64,000 bases of DNA from Lanius collurio (taxonomy: Eukaryota; Chordata; Aves; Passeriformes; Laniidae). The stretch is from the NCBI GenBank assembly GCA_020086605.1, contig JACBWW010000051.1:4440210-4504209 (forward strand). Reading direction: 5' to 3'. The notes beneath the pieces are model-generated. The model was not told where the DNA came from and searched no databases. It saw nothing but the letters and a program-made list of their open reading frames with translations. The translations under genes were made by a program, and so were the position numbers. Positions 24,960-36,968 of the stretch are shown piece by piece (positions within the stretch are counted from its first letter, which is position 1; each line of letters begins with the position of its first letter).

Positions 24960-25200
24960 CAGAGAAATGAAGATATGCCTGCCTAAGTAAAAGTTTGATT
25001 AATTGCATTAATTAGGCCCTAAGGTATGGTTCATAAAATAAGAGTACAACTGGTGTATTGGATTGGGGAATTGACTATGTGACAGGGAACAAACAGTGGC
25101 ACGAACGGGAACTCGTCTCTGTCTGGAATGGCATGATAAATTATCAATTAAATAATGGAGAGTGACAAAGCTGCAGTCTGTGAGAGGCGACCTCCAGCCA
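24960..25200. promoter_or_regulatory. candidate conserved non-coding element
   Basis: A dense run of homeodomain-type words (GATTAATTGCATTAATTAGG at about 24996-25016, GATAAATTATCAATTAAATAATGG at about 25133-25156) is followed by a sharp return to GC-rich DNA. This composition is typical of deeply conserved vertebrate enhancers. It cannot be confirmed without alignment to other species. Confidence 0.3.
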
Positions 25201-28200
25201 CGGCTGTGGCCAGCCCGGGTGGGTGACTCGGCCACCTCTGTCAGTCTCTCCAGTGTTTCCAGACAGGTTTGTTCTCCCGTAGTCCCACCAGCACAGCACT
25301 GGGCTTGTGGTCCTGTCAGCACTGCAGGGCACTGGACCCTCACGGGGTGAGTGTGGACTCAGCAGCCCAGGGGCCACTGGGCTCCCACAGGAGCTGTACC
25401 AGAGCACTGAGCATTCACCAGCTGCTGGTGTTCTCCTGCCATGGCAGCATGACCACCTTCTGCTGGGCAAAGTGGTGAAGAGGTGTTGATTCATCCCAAA
25501 GGCACTGGTTTTGACCTTCACACCTCTTCTCAGTGTGTCCCATCCTTTGGCATCACCATATTTGCTCACCAGGGTCCTGCCCCAGTGGGAGAGCCATGGG
25601 GCAGCTCAAGCACAAGGTCCAGCAGCATTTCTCCTCCTGGATGCTGGGACTTTGTGCCAGACCTTTGTGTGGCCACAGCAGCAGCTTCCTTGTCCTCTTC
25701 TGTCCTTGCTGCTCTGCACCATGGGCTCCTCACTGCTCTTCCCTCCAGTCGTGCTGCAAATCTGTGGGGATTTGCCCTCTGCCAGACGGGGGTTTGTCTC
25801 CCCCTGCACAGGCAGAGGCGAGTGGATGGTCTGTGTTTGTGGTGTGCTCCACCACATCCATTCCTCGTTTCCCACCCGAGTGATTAAAGAGTCGCCGATA
25901 CTCCAGGCTGGGCCGGCTCCCGCCGATCCATCAAGCGCCGCTCCCGTCTCCGGCAGTGCTGCTGCGAGCGTGCTGCAGGTGCGGCTGTGCAGGAGGAGGC
26001 TCTGCACACTCCTCGTTACCCCTTGTAATTAATGACTGTGCGTTTCCACAAAGCCAATAGCAGCCCGGGCCAGATCTATCACCCTCTGCCCCAGGAAGCT
26101 GATGAGGGATGCTGCCTCCCCAGCTTCGGTTCCTTCTAGAAGAAGGTTCCTTCAGGATCATTTCCACCAGCTCTCACTTTCCCCAGCATTTTCTCTCATT
26201 CTGCGTAGTTTTTTATTCCAAGATTTGTTCCATTATTGCTTTTAGTGTCACATAAAGGCCTTGACTGAGATCTAGGCTGGACTCTGACAAACAACCTCTA
26301 CAAAATGAGTGAGCAGGTCTGTCACCAGTGCAGTTGGCATGTATGACACGGGGAACCCCAGGGGAGCTTCAGCACTGACAGTGAGAACTCAGGAGGTGGT
26401 GTGGGCTGAATGATCAGCTCCCTTCCCTTGGGAATCGTCCCTGTGAGCAGAGCAGGGACTAAAGGCAGTGTGAGAGTGGAAACCCAGCAGGGAAATGACC
26501 ACAGTTCCACCCTGATGAGTGGCTGAGTCAGGAAGATGTGCCTGGTCATTAGTTGTGTTGTCTCCAAAGTGGGTGTCCAGACAATGTAAGACATTGCTTG
26601 AACATTTCTCTTGTCGCATCGCCCTGGCAGGGTGGGATGTTGGGGAAGTGACAGCTCTCTGGGGTTTGGTGTCTTGTTCATTCTCAAACCATCACTGGCA
26701 ACATTCCTCTCACCTCCTGTCTATCAGATTTCTCCACCATCCATCCTGTACATTCAGAGAGGGCCCTTTCAGGCAGACCAAGACTGACCCCAGCTGCCAA
26801 ACAGAAACCAGGGTAGTTCAAAGATAGCTGAAATCCACACAGCCTGGTTTTCCCTCTCTTCCTTCCCTCTTTCTCCCACATGCCCAAGTACCCACGCTTC
26901 CTTGCCCTGCATGGAACAAGGACAGTAGCAACCACATGCATTAGTGTTTACTGAGTGCATGCTTAGAAAGGACAGATTCCTCCCAAAACTAAAGAAAGAA
27001 ACAATTCCTGGTCCGTTGGTGCTTATGGCTGACGTGCTGTAACAAGTGAGGATCAGACACAGGAGGAAAGCTGGAGAGGGACAAAAACTATGGTCCTGGG
27101 AATTCACATCTCTGTGCTGATGTAAGCACACTTCTATCAGGTGTCTTAATGGCTGAGCAGCACTGGGGACCTCACAGGTTTTTTCTTCCCTGTTCTTTCT
27201 TTACCCTTCCTGTATGACTTTTGGAGTTACAAGTTGTGGATTACTCACCACTTTCTCTTCAGCTTCCTCTGAGTCCTTTGTGTGCCATTCTCCCAAGCCA
27301 AGCAGGGCTGTTATTTCTGGACAACTGTCTCCTATCAGTGACAGTGACACAATCAGTGCCATGTCTGCCCGTCTCTGACATGATTTCAGTGGGTTGCTCT
27401 CAGTTCCCTGACAGGTTGGTTTCTGTTTGGGATATTTGTGCAGCAGTGTCCCTATTCCTTTCAATATTGGTTTCTGGCATGTGAATTTGGGAATGGGTGT
27501 CTACTCCATGAATTTCTCTCCTCAGCTAGCTGGTTTGGTTGTAATAGGTGTAGCACAGGCTGTAGTTGGGACGCTGCTTTCACAGGATAGATGATCTTTC
27601 CATTTTGCTTTGAAAAGCACCCACCCATTCTGCAGTTGTAAAGCCACGGTTCTGTCAGAGAGGCTGTGCACACCTTGGGGAGGTTGTTGTCCTCGTCTCA
27701 TCAGATTTCTTGCAGAACAGAGCACAGCATCTCACCCCCAACTTCCATAGGTGATGCTCAGTGAACTTGTAGTTGAGCTGAAGCCTGGTTTTCCAAAAGA
27801 TGCCCAGTCTGGAAGTCTCGGATGAGTCTATTCCAACCACAGAAAATCTGGTAGAGCATTCCTCTTCAGAAAATGAACTAAGCTTTGAGCTTGCTCTTGG
27901 AAGCATGGAAATCTACTGGCAACAGGCATGCTACAGCAAGCAAACCTATGGCTGACTCATCTGTCTCTCTGCTCTTGCTTTGGGTGCCCCTAGGGAGGCA
28001 GCTGGGTGGGGATTCAATTGGTCTCACCACAAAAAGTGGTTGATGTTTAACAAAAAGCCGTGAGAGCCCAGCCAGTGCACGTTGCCTTTCTCTTCTCCCC
28101 TGACTCATGGCCCCGGTCTTTTTGTGGCCCTACAAGCAGACCAGGCTTGCAATGCATTGGGACATCCCACAGCGATGTGTGACACCTGCTGCTGCTGCTG

Positions 28201-28833
28201 CCACTGCAGGAAACCTGCCCTTTGCTCGATGCCGTGTGTTTTCCAGCAGCCTTGCCATCCAGGCATCCAGCCTGCCCTGGTGGCCAAGCCTGAACTATTT
28301 AACTGGGCATTGGCAGAGACTTTGAAGACAGTGGATGTAGCCTGTGGTTCCTGTCCCCCCTCCCCAAAATGTGCTAACATGCCATTTCACTCTTGGGTTT
28401 ATGTCCTCGGGATGTTGGGAGGACTTTGAGTTCAGGAGGGGAGATCTCCCAGGTGGAATATGTTTGCTCAATGGTTTGTTCAACACATTCTGGGGATTTC
28501 CAGTGGGAAAGGCTCCCCCTGCTCAGCTGTCTCTGGGTGTACTGCCCAAGGGGGGATGGAAGCCCTTTGGGATGGCCCTCCTGATTGTCACGAGGAGCTG
28601 ATGCTACAGGACAAGCAGCAGCCTCAGTGCAGTTCAAGTCCCTGCCACCAGCCGGGCTTCCACAGGTCTGTGTGGGCTGGTGGGAGCACTGTGGGGATTG
28701 CACCCTGCTGGGTGCTGCCCTGCTTGTCTTGCACGTCCTTTTCTTTGCCTCATTTGTTTGCATCTTTCAAACATGGCTTGATAGCAGTCGGGGAGCCTCC
28801 TTCACCCTCCTCAAACCTCACTGAGGACAACTG
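25201..28833. other. about 3.6 kb of unique non-coding DNA
   Basis: No transposon was recognised. A CpG-containing patch at 25870-25985 leads into an AT-richer word cluster (CCTTGTAATTAATGACTGTG, GCCAATAG) at about 26020-26070 that could be regulatory. A (CTG)5 run lies at 28186-28200. Frames of 110-170 codons between 25.1 and 26.0 kb overlap on both strands and have no motif. Confidence 0.35.
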
Positions 28834-29281
28834 AAAGCTTTTAGAGTGTCCAAAGGAGGGACATGAAGATGGAGAAAGGCCCAGAGGGACCACACAAGAA
28901 GCAGTTGAGGCCATTTAGCCTGTCCATCTGGAGCAGAGGAGACTGAGGTCAGACCCACCCAGGGCCTGCATCTCCTCTCGAGGGGCAGCTCCAATCTCTG
29001 CTCCCTGGGATCAGTGACAGAACCCAAGGGAATACTTGGAGTTGTGTCAGGGGGATTTAGTTTGGACATTTAGGAAAGGTTCTTCCCCCAGAGGGTGGTG
29101 GGCACTGACCAGGCTCCCCAGGTAATGGTCACAGCCCCAAAGCTGCCAGAGCTCCAGGAGCATTTGGACACCGCTCTCAAACATGGGGTGGGATTGCTGG
29201 GATGCCGTGTGTGGGGACAGGAGCTGTACTCAGTGATCCCTGTGGGTCCCTCCCAGCTCAGGATATTCCATGATTCCATGG
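28834..29281 (+). mobile_element. CR1 LINE, sense, nearly complete 3' region
   Basis: Sense CR1 blocks appear in order: 'agtgtccaaaggagggacat' (internal), 'tgtccatctggagcagagga', 'tttaggaaaggttcttcccc' near 29070, 'agagggtggtgggcactgac', and the terminal 'gtgggtccctcccagctcag' with the tail GATATTCCATGATTCCATGG. The end block is the 'tgatccttgtgggtcccttccag' subfamily, the same as at 52740. Frames within it are shadows. Confidence 0.9.
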
Positions 29282-31289
29282 TAACTGCACAGGGCTGCCA
29301 GCACAACCAAGAAGTCCCCACATCTGCCCTTGTGCTCCCAAAGGACCCCCAGTGCCTCCACGGAGCTGGTGACAGGTTTGGGCTTGGGGATCTGTCAGGC
29401 AAAGCACATCTCCCAGGCTTATCAATCCCTCACTGCTGATATCAACCCCAGAGGGAGTTCCTGTGTCAGGGCACTTTTTGGGTGGCAGAACAGATGAAAA
29501 CCCCCATGATGAAATGCAGCAATCCCCACCCATCCCCACTGTCCTTGCCTCATACATGCCAGCTGGTGAATTCATTGTGAAATGCAATCCACTGTCCTGT
29601 TTATTCCAGATGAAAATCTCTTCTCCAGGGACTGCTTCCCCAGGAAAAACTCTTCATTTGTGTAAGTACTTCAGAAGGAAAAACTCTGAAGCAGGTCTGA
29701 AACTAAACCCTTCTCTCCCATCAAGGCTGAGGAGTCCAGCTAAAGCAGCTACAGCACCCCTGCTTTACTTTTCAGGAGAGAAAGAGATCCTTCCCATGGC
29801 AGGGAGACAGCTCTGCCAATGTTTCCTTCTCATACCTAGCACTGGCAGTAATTTCAGCTGTGGCAAGATTCATCAAAGTTAATCATCTGACCCTCATCTA
29901 CATGAGATAATTTTTCAGCGAGCAGGATTTGCCAGTAGCCTCAGCTGGCATCACGCAGACCAACATGAACAAATCACATCCTGTTCCAGGTCTGGCTTTC
30001 CAAATCCCAAGCAGGGAAAGAGAGCAGCGGGCGTCAGATCCTGAGGAAGACCTAGATTCAATTCAGCTCTTGGTGTTGGGCCATACGGCTGCCTCAGGTA
30101 GCTCTTCAGCGAAAATCTGACAGTCCCCAAAACTTCACGAACACTTCTGGCCCTGAGCGGCTGGCATCTTGCACAACCTTCTGATCTGACAAGTTTGCCA
30201 ACATCCTGAATGGTGAACATCTCATGGGGTAGGCGGTTCTTGGGAGGCTTCCATGCATCTTCTGTCGTCTCTGAAAACCTGCCTGAAAAAAATCGGTCTC
30301 CTTCTGGCTTTGCGTTCAGCCCGGCACCAAACCTATGGAGGCAGGTTCAATTGGAAAGGTCCCATCTCTGCAGGGGTTCGAGCCAACCTTCTGATTTGAT
30401 GTGAACAGTATGTACGAATGCCACTGAATGACATGTTTCCATGATAAAGAGTGTGGTGATGAAATTCTTCTGCGTGCCAAGGATGGAAACAAAAAAGTCA
30501 GTGGGCAGCTGCAACACATCACAGGAGCTGGAAAACAAAATCCTTTCTGATTCCCAGAGCAGTTCTTGAGGTACTTGGAAACCTCAGATTCCTGCCCCCT
30601 GCAAGGGACCCGCACTTCCCCAGAACACGGAAAGCACTGTCACTGTATTAAAGCTGAACAAATGCTCCACAGAGAATAGGGAGATATTGTTTGAGTGACA
30701 AAGGCTGATAAATCATTCTCTGGATGTTTTCCTCTTTGCTTGGCTTCTTCCCATTGATCCATAGGAAATCGGTGGCACTTTGCATGTGAAAATCCATAAC
30801 CCAAAAGTCCATGCATTGACGACTTGGAGCAAGCCGTGTTCTCAGGTAACACACCACTTGCTTTTGGTTTTCATCAGCATTGTTCTGTGGGGAGGAAGGT
30901 AAAGAAGGCCCTGGGTGATTTTCGATGTGGGGACAACTGAGCTGATTGGTGTCCTTGTGTCAAAGCAGCCCCCAGGCCCATCCAGCAGAAATGCACACCA
31001 CGCACGTGTCACCCGTCCCCGATGCCACAGCTCAATAGCTCTCAGGCTCCTGGGAACTGAGGGAGGATAGATAAACACATGGCATTGATGCAAATGATCC
31101 CCTCATGGACAGCTGGAACGTGGTGGGCACCTGAGGTTCAAGAGTCCAGCAGAGACCTGAGGAGCTCAGCCTGTCTGCCCCACCTCAGATGCCACCCCTG
31201 AGCTCCCCTTCTCTAAAAGGGATGACAGCTTGCTGTGGTCTTGGCATGTCAGTCTGATTTTTCAGCCTGAAGGCTGCATATTTTAGGCC
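29282..31289. other. unique non-coding DNA
   Basis: No repeat family was recognised in these 2 kb. A short splice-bounded stretch at 29610-29661 is discussed as a finding. The region 29.9-30.6 kb has rather even base composition and may hold conserved sequence, but its frames do not resemble a known protein. Confidence 0.35.
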
Positions 31290-31844
31290 TGTTGTGGTGG
31301 GTTGACCTTGGCCAGCAGCTAAGCACCCAGAGAGCTGCTCATTTGCGTCCTCCCCACAGCAGGGTGGGGAAGAGAGTCAGAAGAGCAAAAGTGAGAAAAC
31401 TCGTGGGTCGAGGTAAAGAAACAAAGCTGTGTGCCTGCTAAGGGAAATAAGGAATTCATTCACTCCTTCCCCTCAGCAGGCACATGTCCAGCTGCTTCCT
31501 GCAGTTCAGGGCTTCACTACACATGATGGATACTTGGAGAGACAAACATCATAACCACGAACAGCCCTTCATCCTCCTTTCCCTGAGCTTTTATTGCTGC
31601 CATCATATGGTCTGGAATATCCCTCTGGTCAGCTGGGATCAGCTGTCCTGGCTCTGTACCTTCCCAATCTCATGCCTGGGGGTGGAATGGGAAACAGAGA
31701 AATCCTCAGCGCAATGCAAACACTGCTGAGCACTAACCAGAACACCAGTGTGTTACCAACACTGCTTTAGTCACCAACCCAAAACACAGCACCATACGGG
31801 CTGCTGGGAGGAAAATGAGCTTCATCTCAGCCAGACCCACTACA
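31290..31844 (+). mobile_element. ERVL-type solo LTR (avian endogenous retrovirus)
   Basis: The element opens with TGTTGTGGTGGGTTGACCTT at 31290 and carries the block CTCGTGGGTCGAGGTAAAGA at about 31400. It continues with 'tcatatggtctggaatatcc' and 'tggtcagctgggatcagctg' near 31605-31650, and 'accaacactgctttagtcac' at about 31756. It ends in 'ccagacccactaca' at 31844. These blocks, in this order, are those of a widespread bird LTR of the ERVL class. TG...CA termini are present. No internal viral genes adjoin it, so it is a solo LTR left by recombination between two LTRs. A clear target-site duplication was not found. Confidence 0.78.
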
Positions 31845-34800
31845 CCCACAAAGCTTCAGCCCACAAAGCCTCTCTGTGCCTGGGGCATCACTTTCTGTCT
31901 GCCATGGATGAAAACTTCTCAGGGCTCTAAAATGCCACAAACAGAAATAGGTCCATCAGGATCATCTTCCCCTGAAAATCTTTTGATCCAAAGGGAGACA
32001 CAGCCTGAGGCTGTCAGGAAGAGCAAGTGGCCTGAAGAGTTCTACCCTTCAGTGTAGGATAGATACCAGGAGACCTTTGTCTCACTTAGATGTCCTGAAG
32101 AAGGGCTGAGTCATTTACCTTCCCCAAGCCTCATTTTCCCAGTGCCCACTGGCAGTGCTGGTGTCCTAGGGGTCGGTGGTGTTGCAGGGGCACCAGGGGG
32201 GCTGATGGGCTGTGTAAAATCACCTGGTGCTGGCTCTGTTGTATGGATATTGTGCCACCCTTTCTGTGACCTTGTTTATCTCTGAGCTGCCTCTTCCACA
32301 AGATGTATCCTCCACCTGGATACGACCGATTTGGTTCAAGACTCACGGAAGTTTCCCTGCAGATCTGTGCCACAAGATGTGATCTGAACCTGCACGACAT
32401 ATGGCTCAGATCTCCTTATTTCATATGAAATGGGACTTAGCTTCGTAATCCTGAACTAAACAGAAAGAGATGCAAGCAGAGCCAGAAGGGAGCATCACTG
32501 CCACTCTCCTGCCAGTTTTCTGGGTCGGCACTGACTTACACACATCTCTGCACAGGCATTCAGCAGTCAGCCGGTCTCACCCACCAAAACTCCTTTCCAA
32601 GCATCCAGATGGGGCCTGAGTCAGGTTTTAGCTGAACCACTTCCAGGTGGTGCACCGGGTAGCCCTGCCTTGCACTGTGCTGGGTGACATTGACATTCAA
32701 GTCTGCACCAAGCAGGGCGCTTTCTTGGCCTCAGGGTCCTGGAAGAGCTCTGGAGTGAGTCACCAGTGACACTGCTGACCTTGTGCTGGCAGAGGTGGGC
32801 AACAAGTCCCACTGTGTCCATCCAGTAGTCTGGAATACAGAACTGGATCATGAACTTGTCCATAAGAGCTTCTCAGTGTGGGGGACGGGCTTGTGCCCAG
32901 GCAGGCAGGAGGGACTGTGCTGTCCTATCCTCTGGCAAGCTGTGCCTCTTCTTGAGCCTCAGCCTTTCTGAATTTGGCACATGTTTTCATATTCTTCTTT
33001 ATCCACTTATCAGCTGTAGTTATGCAGTTTGTTTTTTCCATCCCGAGTTTCAGAGCAGTGAGTAGTTCAGGATTCAGCTGCTTTGGTTTTTTGCTGTTTC
33101 CATCCCTTCCTTTGTACCTGTTTTCTTAAGATCATTTCTGTAGGGAAGTGTCAGCAGCCCTCCTCTCTGTCCCTCTTAGCCCCTGGGATGTCCCCTCCTG
33201 GTTCTCCAAGGCCACAGGAGATGTCTCCCAAGCCCATTGCCTTTCTCTTGCCACTCTCCTGCCACTCAGAGCTGTGAACTCTCACAGCTGCTCTCACCCA
33301 AGGTGCCTCCCACTTCCAGTTTGCAAGGATCCCACATCAAATCCATGCAGCCTGAAGCTAACAGATGTTTTGCCATCCCATCAGCTCACTAAGAAATTGA
33401 GATTCTGATTTTTTTCCATAGCTTGTACCACCCGTACCAAAGGTTCTCTGGGATAAAAGCTGACTTCACTGAACACCTGCTCAGCCTTTGCTGCCCTGTG
33501 AGTCCTTCTGTAAAGGTCTAGTCATGCCATTTTCCTGCAGATGCTGTCTTAGGATGCAGAGCTGAAAATCAGTAACCTCAACAATCCTAGACATCATGAA
33601 TTTGTCTGATTAGGACTCCTGAGTCTTTCTCCAGGTCCCTTGGAGAGGTTTCCTGCTGAAAATGACTGCTACCTGACCATGCTTCCTCACAGCTTACTGA
33701 AGAGCTAGAATTCCTCTTTATGCCTTACCTCAGACAGCTGGAAAGAGCAGTCACACTCACAAAGAACCACTGTTATTTTCCCAGAGGGGAGCCTGAGTTT
33801 TGTGGCGAGACCAATCCTATGTTGATTATCCCTTACTGGCCATATGAAAGAAAGGAAAGCACAGAGAGAGTTTTTCGTGGCTGCATGGCTGCACAAAGAA
33901 AGGACCAAGCTGTGTGCAGCTCCAACGCTGAAAAACCCTCCTCTTTCTCTTCAACAGCGTGGGACCTGCTGGGGAATGAACCCTGCCTTTGTGACCTGTG
34001 TGCATCAGTTATCCAGGCAGGGCCAGTCCTTCCCAGGGTGTCCCAGCCCACATCCTCACTGGATGGGAGACGAGGGTTTCTGGTCCTCACTTCCTGCCCC
34101 TGCCACCATTCCTCCATTTCCAAGATGGAAAGGATGGGTATGAAAGGGAAAAGAACCAGTCTCTTTTCTGTGCCCATTGGAGCACGGCTGCTCCGTGGCC
34201 TGTGCCAGGCTCTGCACGTGTGTTAAGGGTAGGATGCGCCTTTTGACGATTCCGCAGAGAATGCATCCTGCTGGCTCCCTCCTCTGTAGCCAGCCCGGCT
34301 CTGCAGAGCTCTGAGTCATGCCAGGCAGCACGATTTTGTTCCAGTCATTACCACATCAGCTCAGGCTGATGCACAGGGGAGCTGGTGGGTTGAGTAAGAA
34401 GGTGCCATTTTTACACGGTCGCTCTGAAGGCAGGAGCAGGACTTTTCTCACAGTATTTTTTTACAGTGTCTCAGCAAATAAAACTCTGAGCACAGAGGGT
34501 CAGGACATGCTGCATATCAATGAAGGGGATGTACAGCAGTCACTGCATTCTTTTATCTCCTGCTACCCCCTATGGAAAGCTGGACCTCAGCACTGACATG
34601 TCTTACTGAAGAGGTCTCCAGAAAGACACACAAGTCATCAGGGAGCAGGAGGAGTCCTTGAACTGTCAGCAGAGGAGGCAGGACAGCACAAAGCGACTGT
34701 TGGATGGAAGGTGGATTTGGGAAGCTGTGCATGACCACTGGCCTTTAATAAGACACAACCAGAGTTCCCAAGGAAGTTGGGAGAAGATCCACCTCCTGCT

Positions 34801-35584
34801 TGTCCAAATCCATCCACCCTTCAGCAGAAAATATAATGGTCAAAGAGGTTTCTCACCCTGGTCTTACCCAACAGGTGGGGAGCCTTGTTCTGCTGCCTTG
34901 ACCATGTGGATCTCCCTTCTCAGTTTAGAAAAACAGAAGTTTGTTGCCTCAGTGACAACAGTTTTTTGGCTGAGTGATCTGATCTCCCTGGTAGAGGAAG
35001 GGGGTCCTCTCCTCAGAGACCAGTTTGTCCCAGCAGAAGAAACTGGACAGCTCCGTCTCTGGCTGTAAACAGAGCTCAGATGTTGTGATTTAGGTAAGGA
35101 GTTCTTGGTGTGAGAAGCCAGCTGGGATAACTCATGGCTTTGTGGAGTGTGGGGCAGACCAGGCCCCCTTTGCCCCCTGCCGTGTCTGTCCCTGACCTGG
35201 CTGTTCAGCCATACTTCACTCAAGAGGAAGGGGAAAAGAGTATTTGCTGAGCAAATCCAGTATCTTAAGGCTTCTCAAAGGCCTTTTCCGATGCTCTTTG
35301 TTACCATATTAAGTCTGGTGTGAGTTGAGGACCAGCCCAATTTTTGGGCCCAGTGTGAGAGATTCTCACACACTTTCCAGCTGAGAACATGCCTAAATCA
35401 GGGTAAATCAGTTATTCTGTGATCTGAGTATGTAATTTCTACACTTTGCACAAACAAGACCTCTAAAGGGGCTGAAATCCAAGAGAGGAACAAGGCAGGG
35501 AGACCATAAAGGAAAAGGATGCATCCAAGTATTGTAACTGAACAAAAGGGAAACCAACAGCTTCTCCATCCACATCCATCAAAG
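31845..35584. other. about 3.7 kb of unique non-coding DNA
   Basis: No repeat was recognised with confidence. A splice-bounded 107-base stretch on the minus strand at 33729-33835 is described as a finding. The remaining frames have no motif. Confidence 0.35.
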
Positions 35585-35850
35585 ACACAAGGAAATGTTG
35601 GTGGGAAGTGAAATCTGAAGATTTCTAGTCCAATCTGCTCAGAGCTGGACCACAGCCAGTCCTATGCTGGATCAGCTGTGGTGTGTCCTGCTTCTTGAGA
35701 GCATCACTTCTCTGGTCACCTGTCCAGGGAAAACATATCCATACAGATAAAACCTTTTTTAACCAGAATGTCTCAAGTCTAGCTTGTGGCCATGGTTCTT
35801 TGTTTCACTTGTCTCTGACTGACCAGCTTCTCACCTCCACAGGACCATGT
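35585..35850 (-). mobile_element. diverged CR1 LINE, antisense
   Basis: The plus strand shows reversed CR1 blocks in order: 'gatttctagtccaatctgct', 'gctggatcagctgtggtg', 'gataaaaccttttttaacca', 'gtctcaagtctagcttgtgg' and 'ttctttgtttcacttgtctc'. Divergence is high and the ends are uncertain. It is assigned to CR1 from block order rather than from a clean tail. Confidence 0.6.
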
Positions 35851-35933
35851 CACACAGGGATGGGAAGGAAGGTGTTGCTAAAGGTGTCTGTCTGAGTGTG
35901 TCCCCATCAGCGTGTCCACAGAGAAGGGTCTCA

Positions 35934-35972
35934 GTGAGAGCTTTAATGAGAGGCTTCAATGAGAGCTTTAGG
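35934..35972. repeat. 13-bp imperfect tandem repeat, three units
   Basis: Units GTGAGAGCTTTAA, TGAGAGGCTTCAA and TGAGAGCTTTAGG follow one another without gaps. This is a small local duplication with no inferred function. Confidence 0.7.
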
Positions 35973-36640
35973 GAGCTCTCAGAGAAAAGCCTGCACTGAC
36001 AACCTCACCACTGAGGCAGCTGGGAGCTGTGTCCTGACTGCAGACATTGGATATGCTCAAACACTGAGCAGGAGAGGCTCCAACAAGCAGAGTAAGCAGA
36101 TTGTTCCTGGCAGGACCTGGCAGTATGGCAGTGCCACTTGAGTCCTGTCCAGTTTGCCTGGGAATAAATTGTCAAAACCAAGGGCAGCTGCTAAGCAAGA
36201 TCTCCGAGTTACCTGCAGCTGGAAGAGCTTTGATGCTGCTGGGACTGAAGTAAGGAGGTTTTGCATTGGAGAATAGAGCTAATTGGTTTTTAAAATTGAG
36301 AGATTAACATACCCCACTTCCTGGGGCTGGAGATGACAGAAGTCCTTTCTTCAGAACATGGAGGAGACAAGAGAGGAGGAGAGGAACTGGCTCTCTGGGG
36401 CCAGGCATGCATGTACAGACCAAGGAGCCCCACACATTAACATTGCCTGTCCTGCTGGGCCTCTTCACCCATGGCAAGAGCTGGCAAGAAGCTGCTTGTG
36501 CTTTGTGCAGGACGTTTGAAGCCACGTGCAGGCAGTTATTATTTGGAGCTGGGACACTGAGGGAACACACACACTTTCCTATCTATGGGCAGGAACAAGA
36601 TCATCTCTGTCCAGAGGGCTGAACTGGAGGTGTCTGAGTA
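35973..36640. other. unique non-coding DNA, no feature seen
   Basis: No repeat or exon was recognised. Confidence 0.4.
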
Positions 36641-36968
36641 ATCAGAGAATGATGGAATCACAGAATGGGTTGGGTTGGAAGGGACCATAAAGATCAGCTC
36701 GTTCCAGCCCTTGCCATGGGCAGAGGCAGCTTCCACTAGCCCAGGTTGCTCCAAGCCCCATCCAACCTGGCCTTGGACACATCAGGGATCCAGGTGCAGC
36801 CTGATACAGAGATCTTGCTGGAGGCAATTTGCCATTTCTCTGGATTTCTCTGGACAACCTGTGCCAGGGCCTCCCCACCCGCACAGGGAAGAATTTATTC
36901 CTAATATTTAATCTAAACCTACTCTCTTTCAGTTTGAAGCCATTCCTCTTTGTCCAAACAATAATGTT
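36641..36968 (-). mobile_element. CR1 LINE, antisense, with an internal insertion
   Basis: The reversed tail 'gatggaatcacagaatggg' is followed by 'ttggaagggaccataaagat', 'ccaagccccatccaacctgg', 'gggatccaggtgcagcc', 'acaacctgtgccagggcctc', 'gaagaatttattcctaatat' and 'ctctctttcagtttgaagcc'. Between the two blocks that are normally adjacent ('gcagcc' and 'ctctgg.caacctgtgcc') lies an extra segment of roughly 45 bases at about 36800-36845. Its core 30 bases also occur elsewhere in the window (see findings). The rest is an ordinary 5'-truncated copy. Confidence 0.9.

Noticed and set aside
28186..28200. (CTG)5 as a possible expandable trinucleotide repeat
   Set aside because: Five units is too short to be notable.
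30360..30395. GGGGTTCGAGCC word resembling a tRNA B box
   Set aside because: No A box, anticodon stem or acceptor pairing can be placed around it. A CR1 GGTTCGAAGG word at 46494 was dismissed for the same reason.
32188..32205. CACCAGGGGGGC, a CTCF-like word
   Set aside because: It mismatches the consensus in the GGC core. Other near matches at about 18329, 25772 and 35167 also fail at core or multiple flank positions, and 30592-30605 reaches only 12 of 14.
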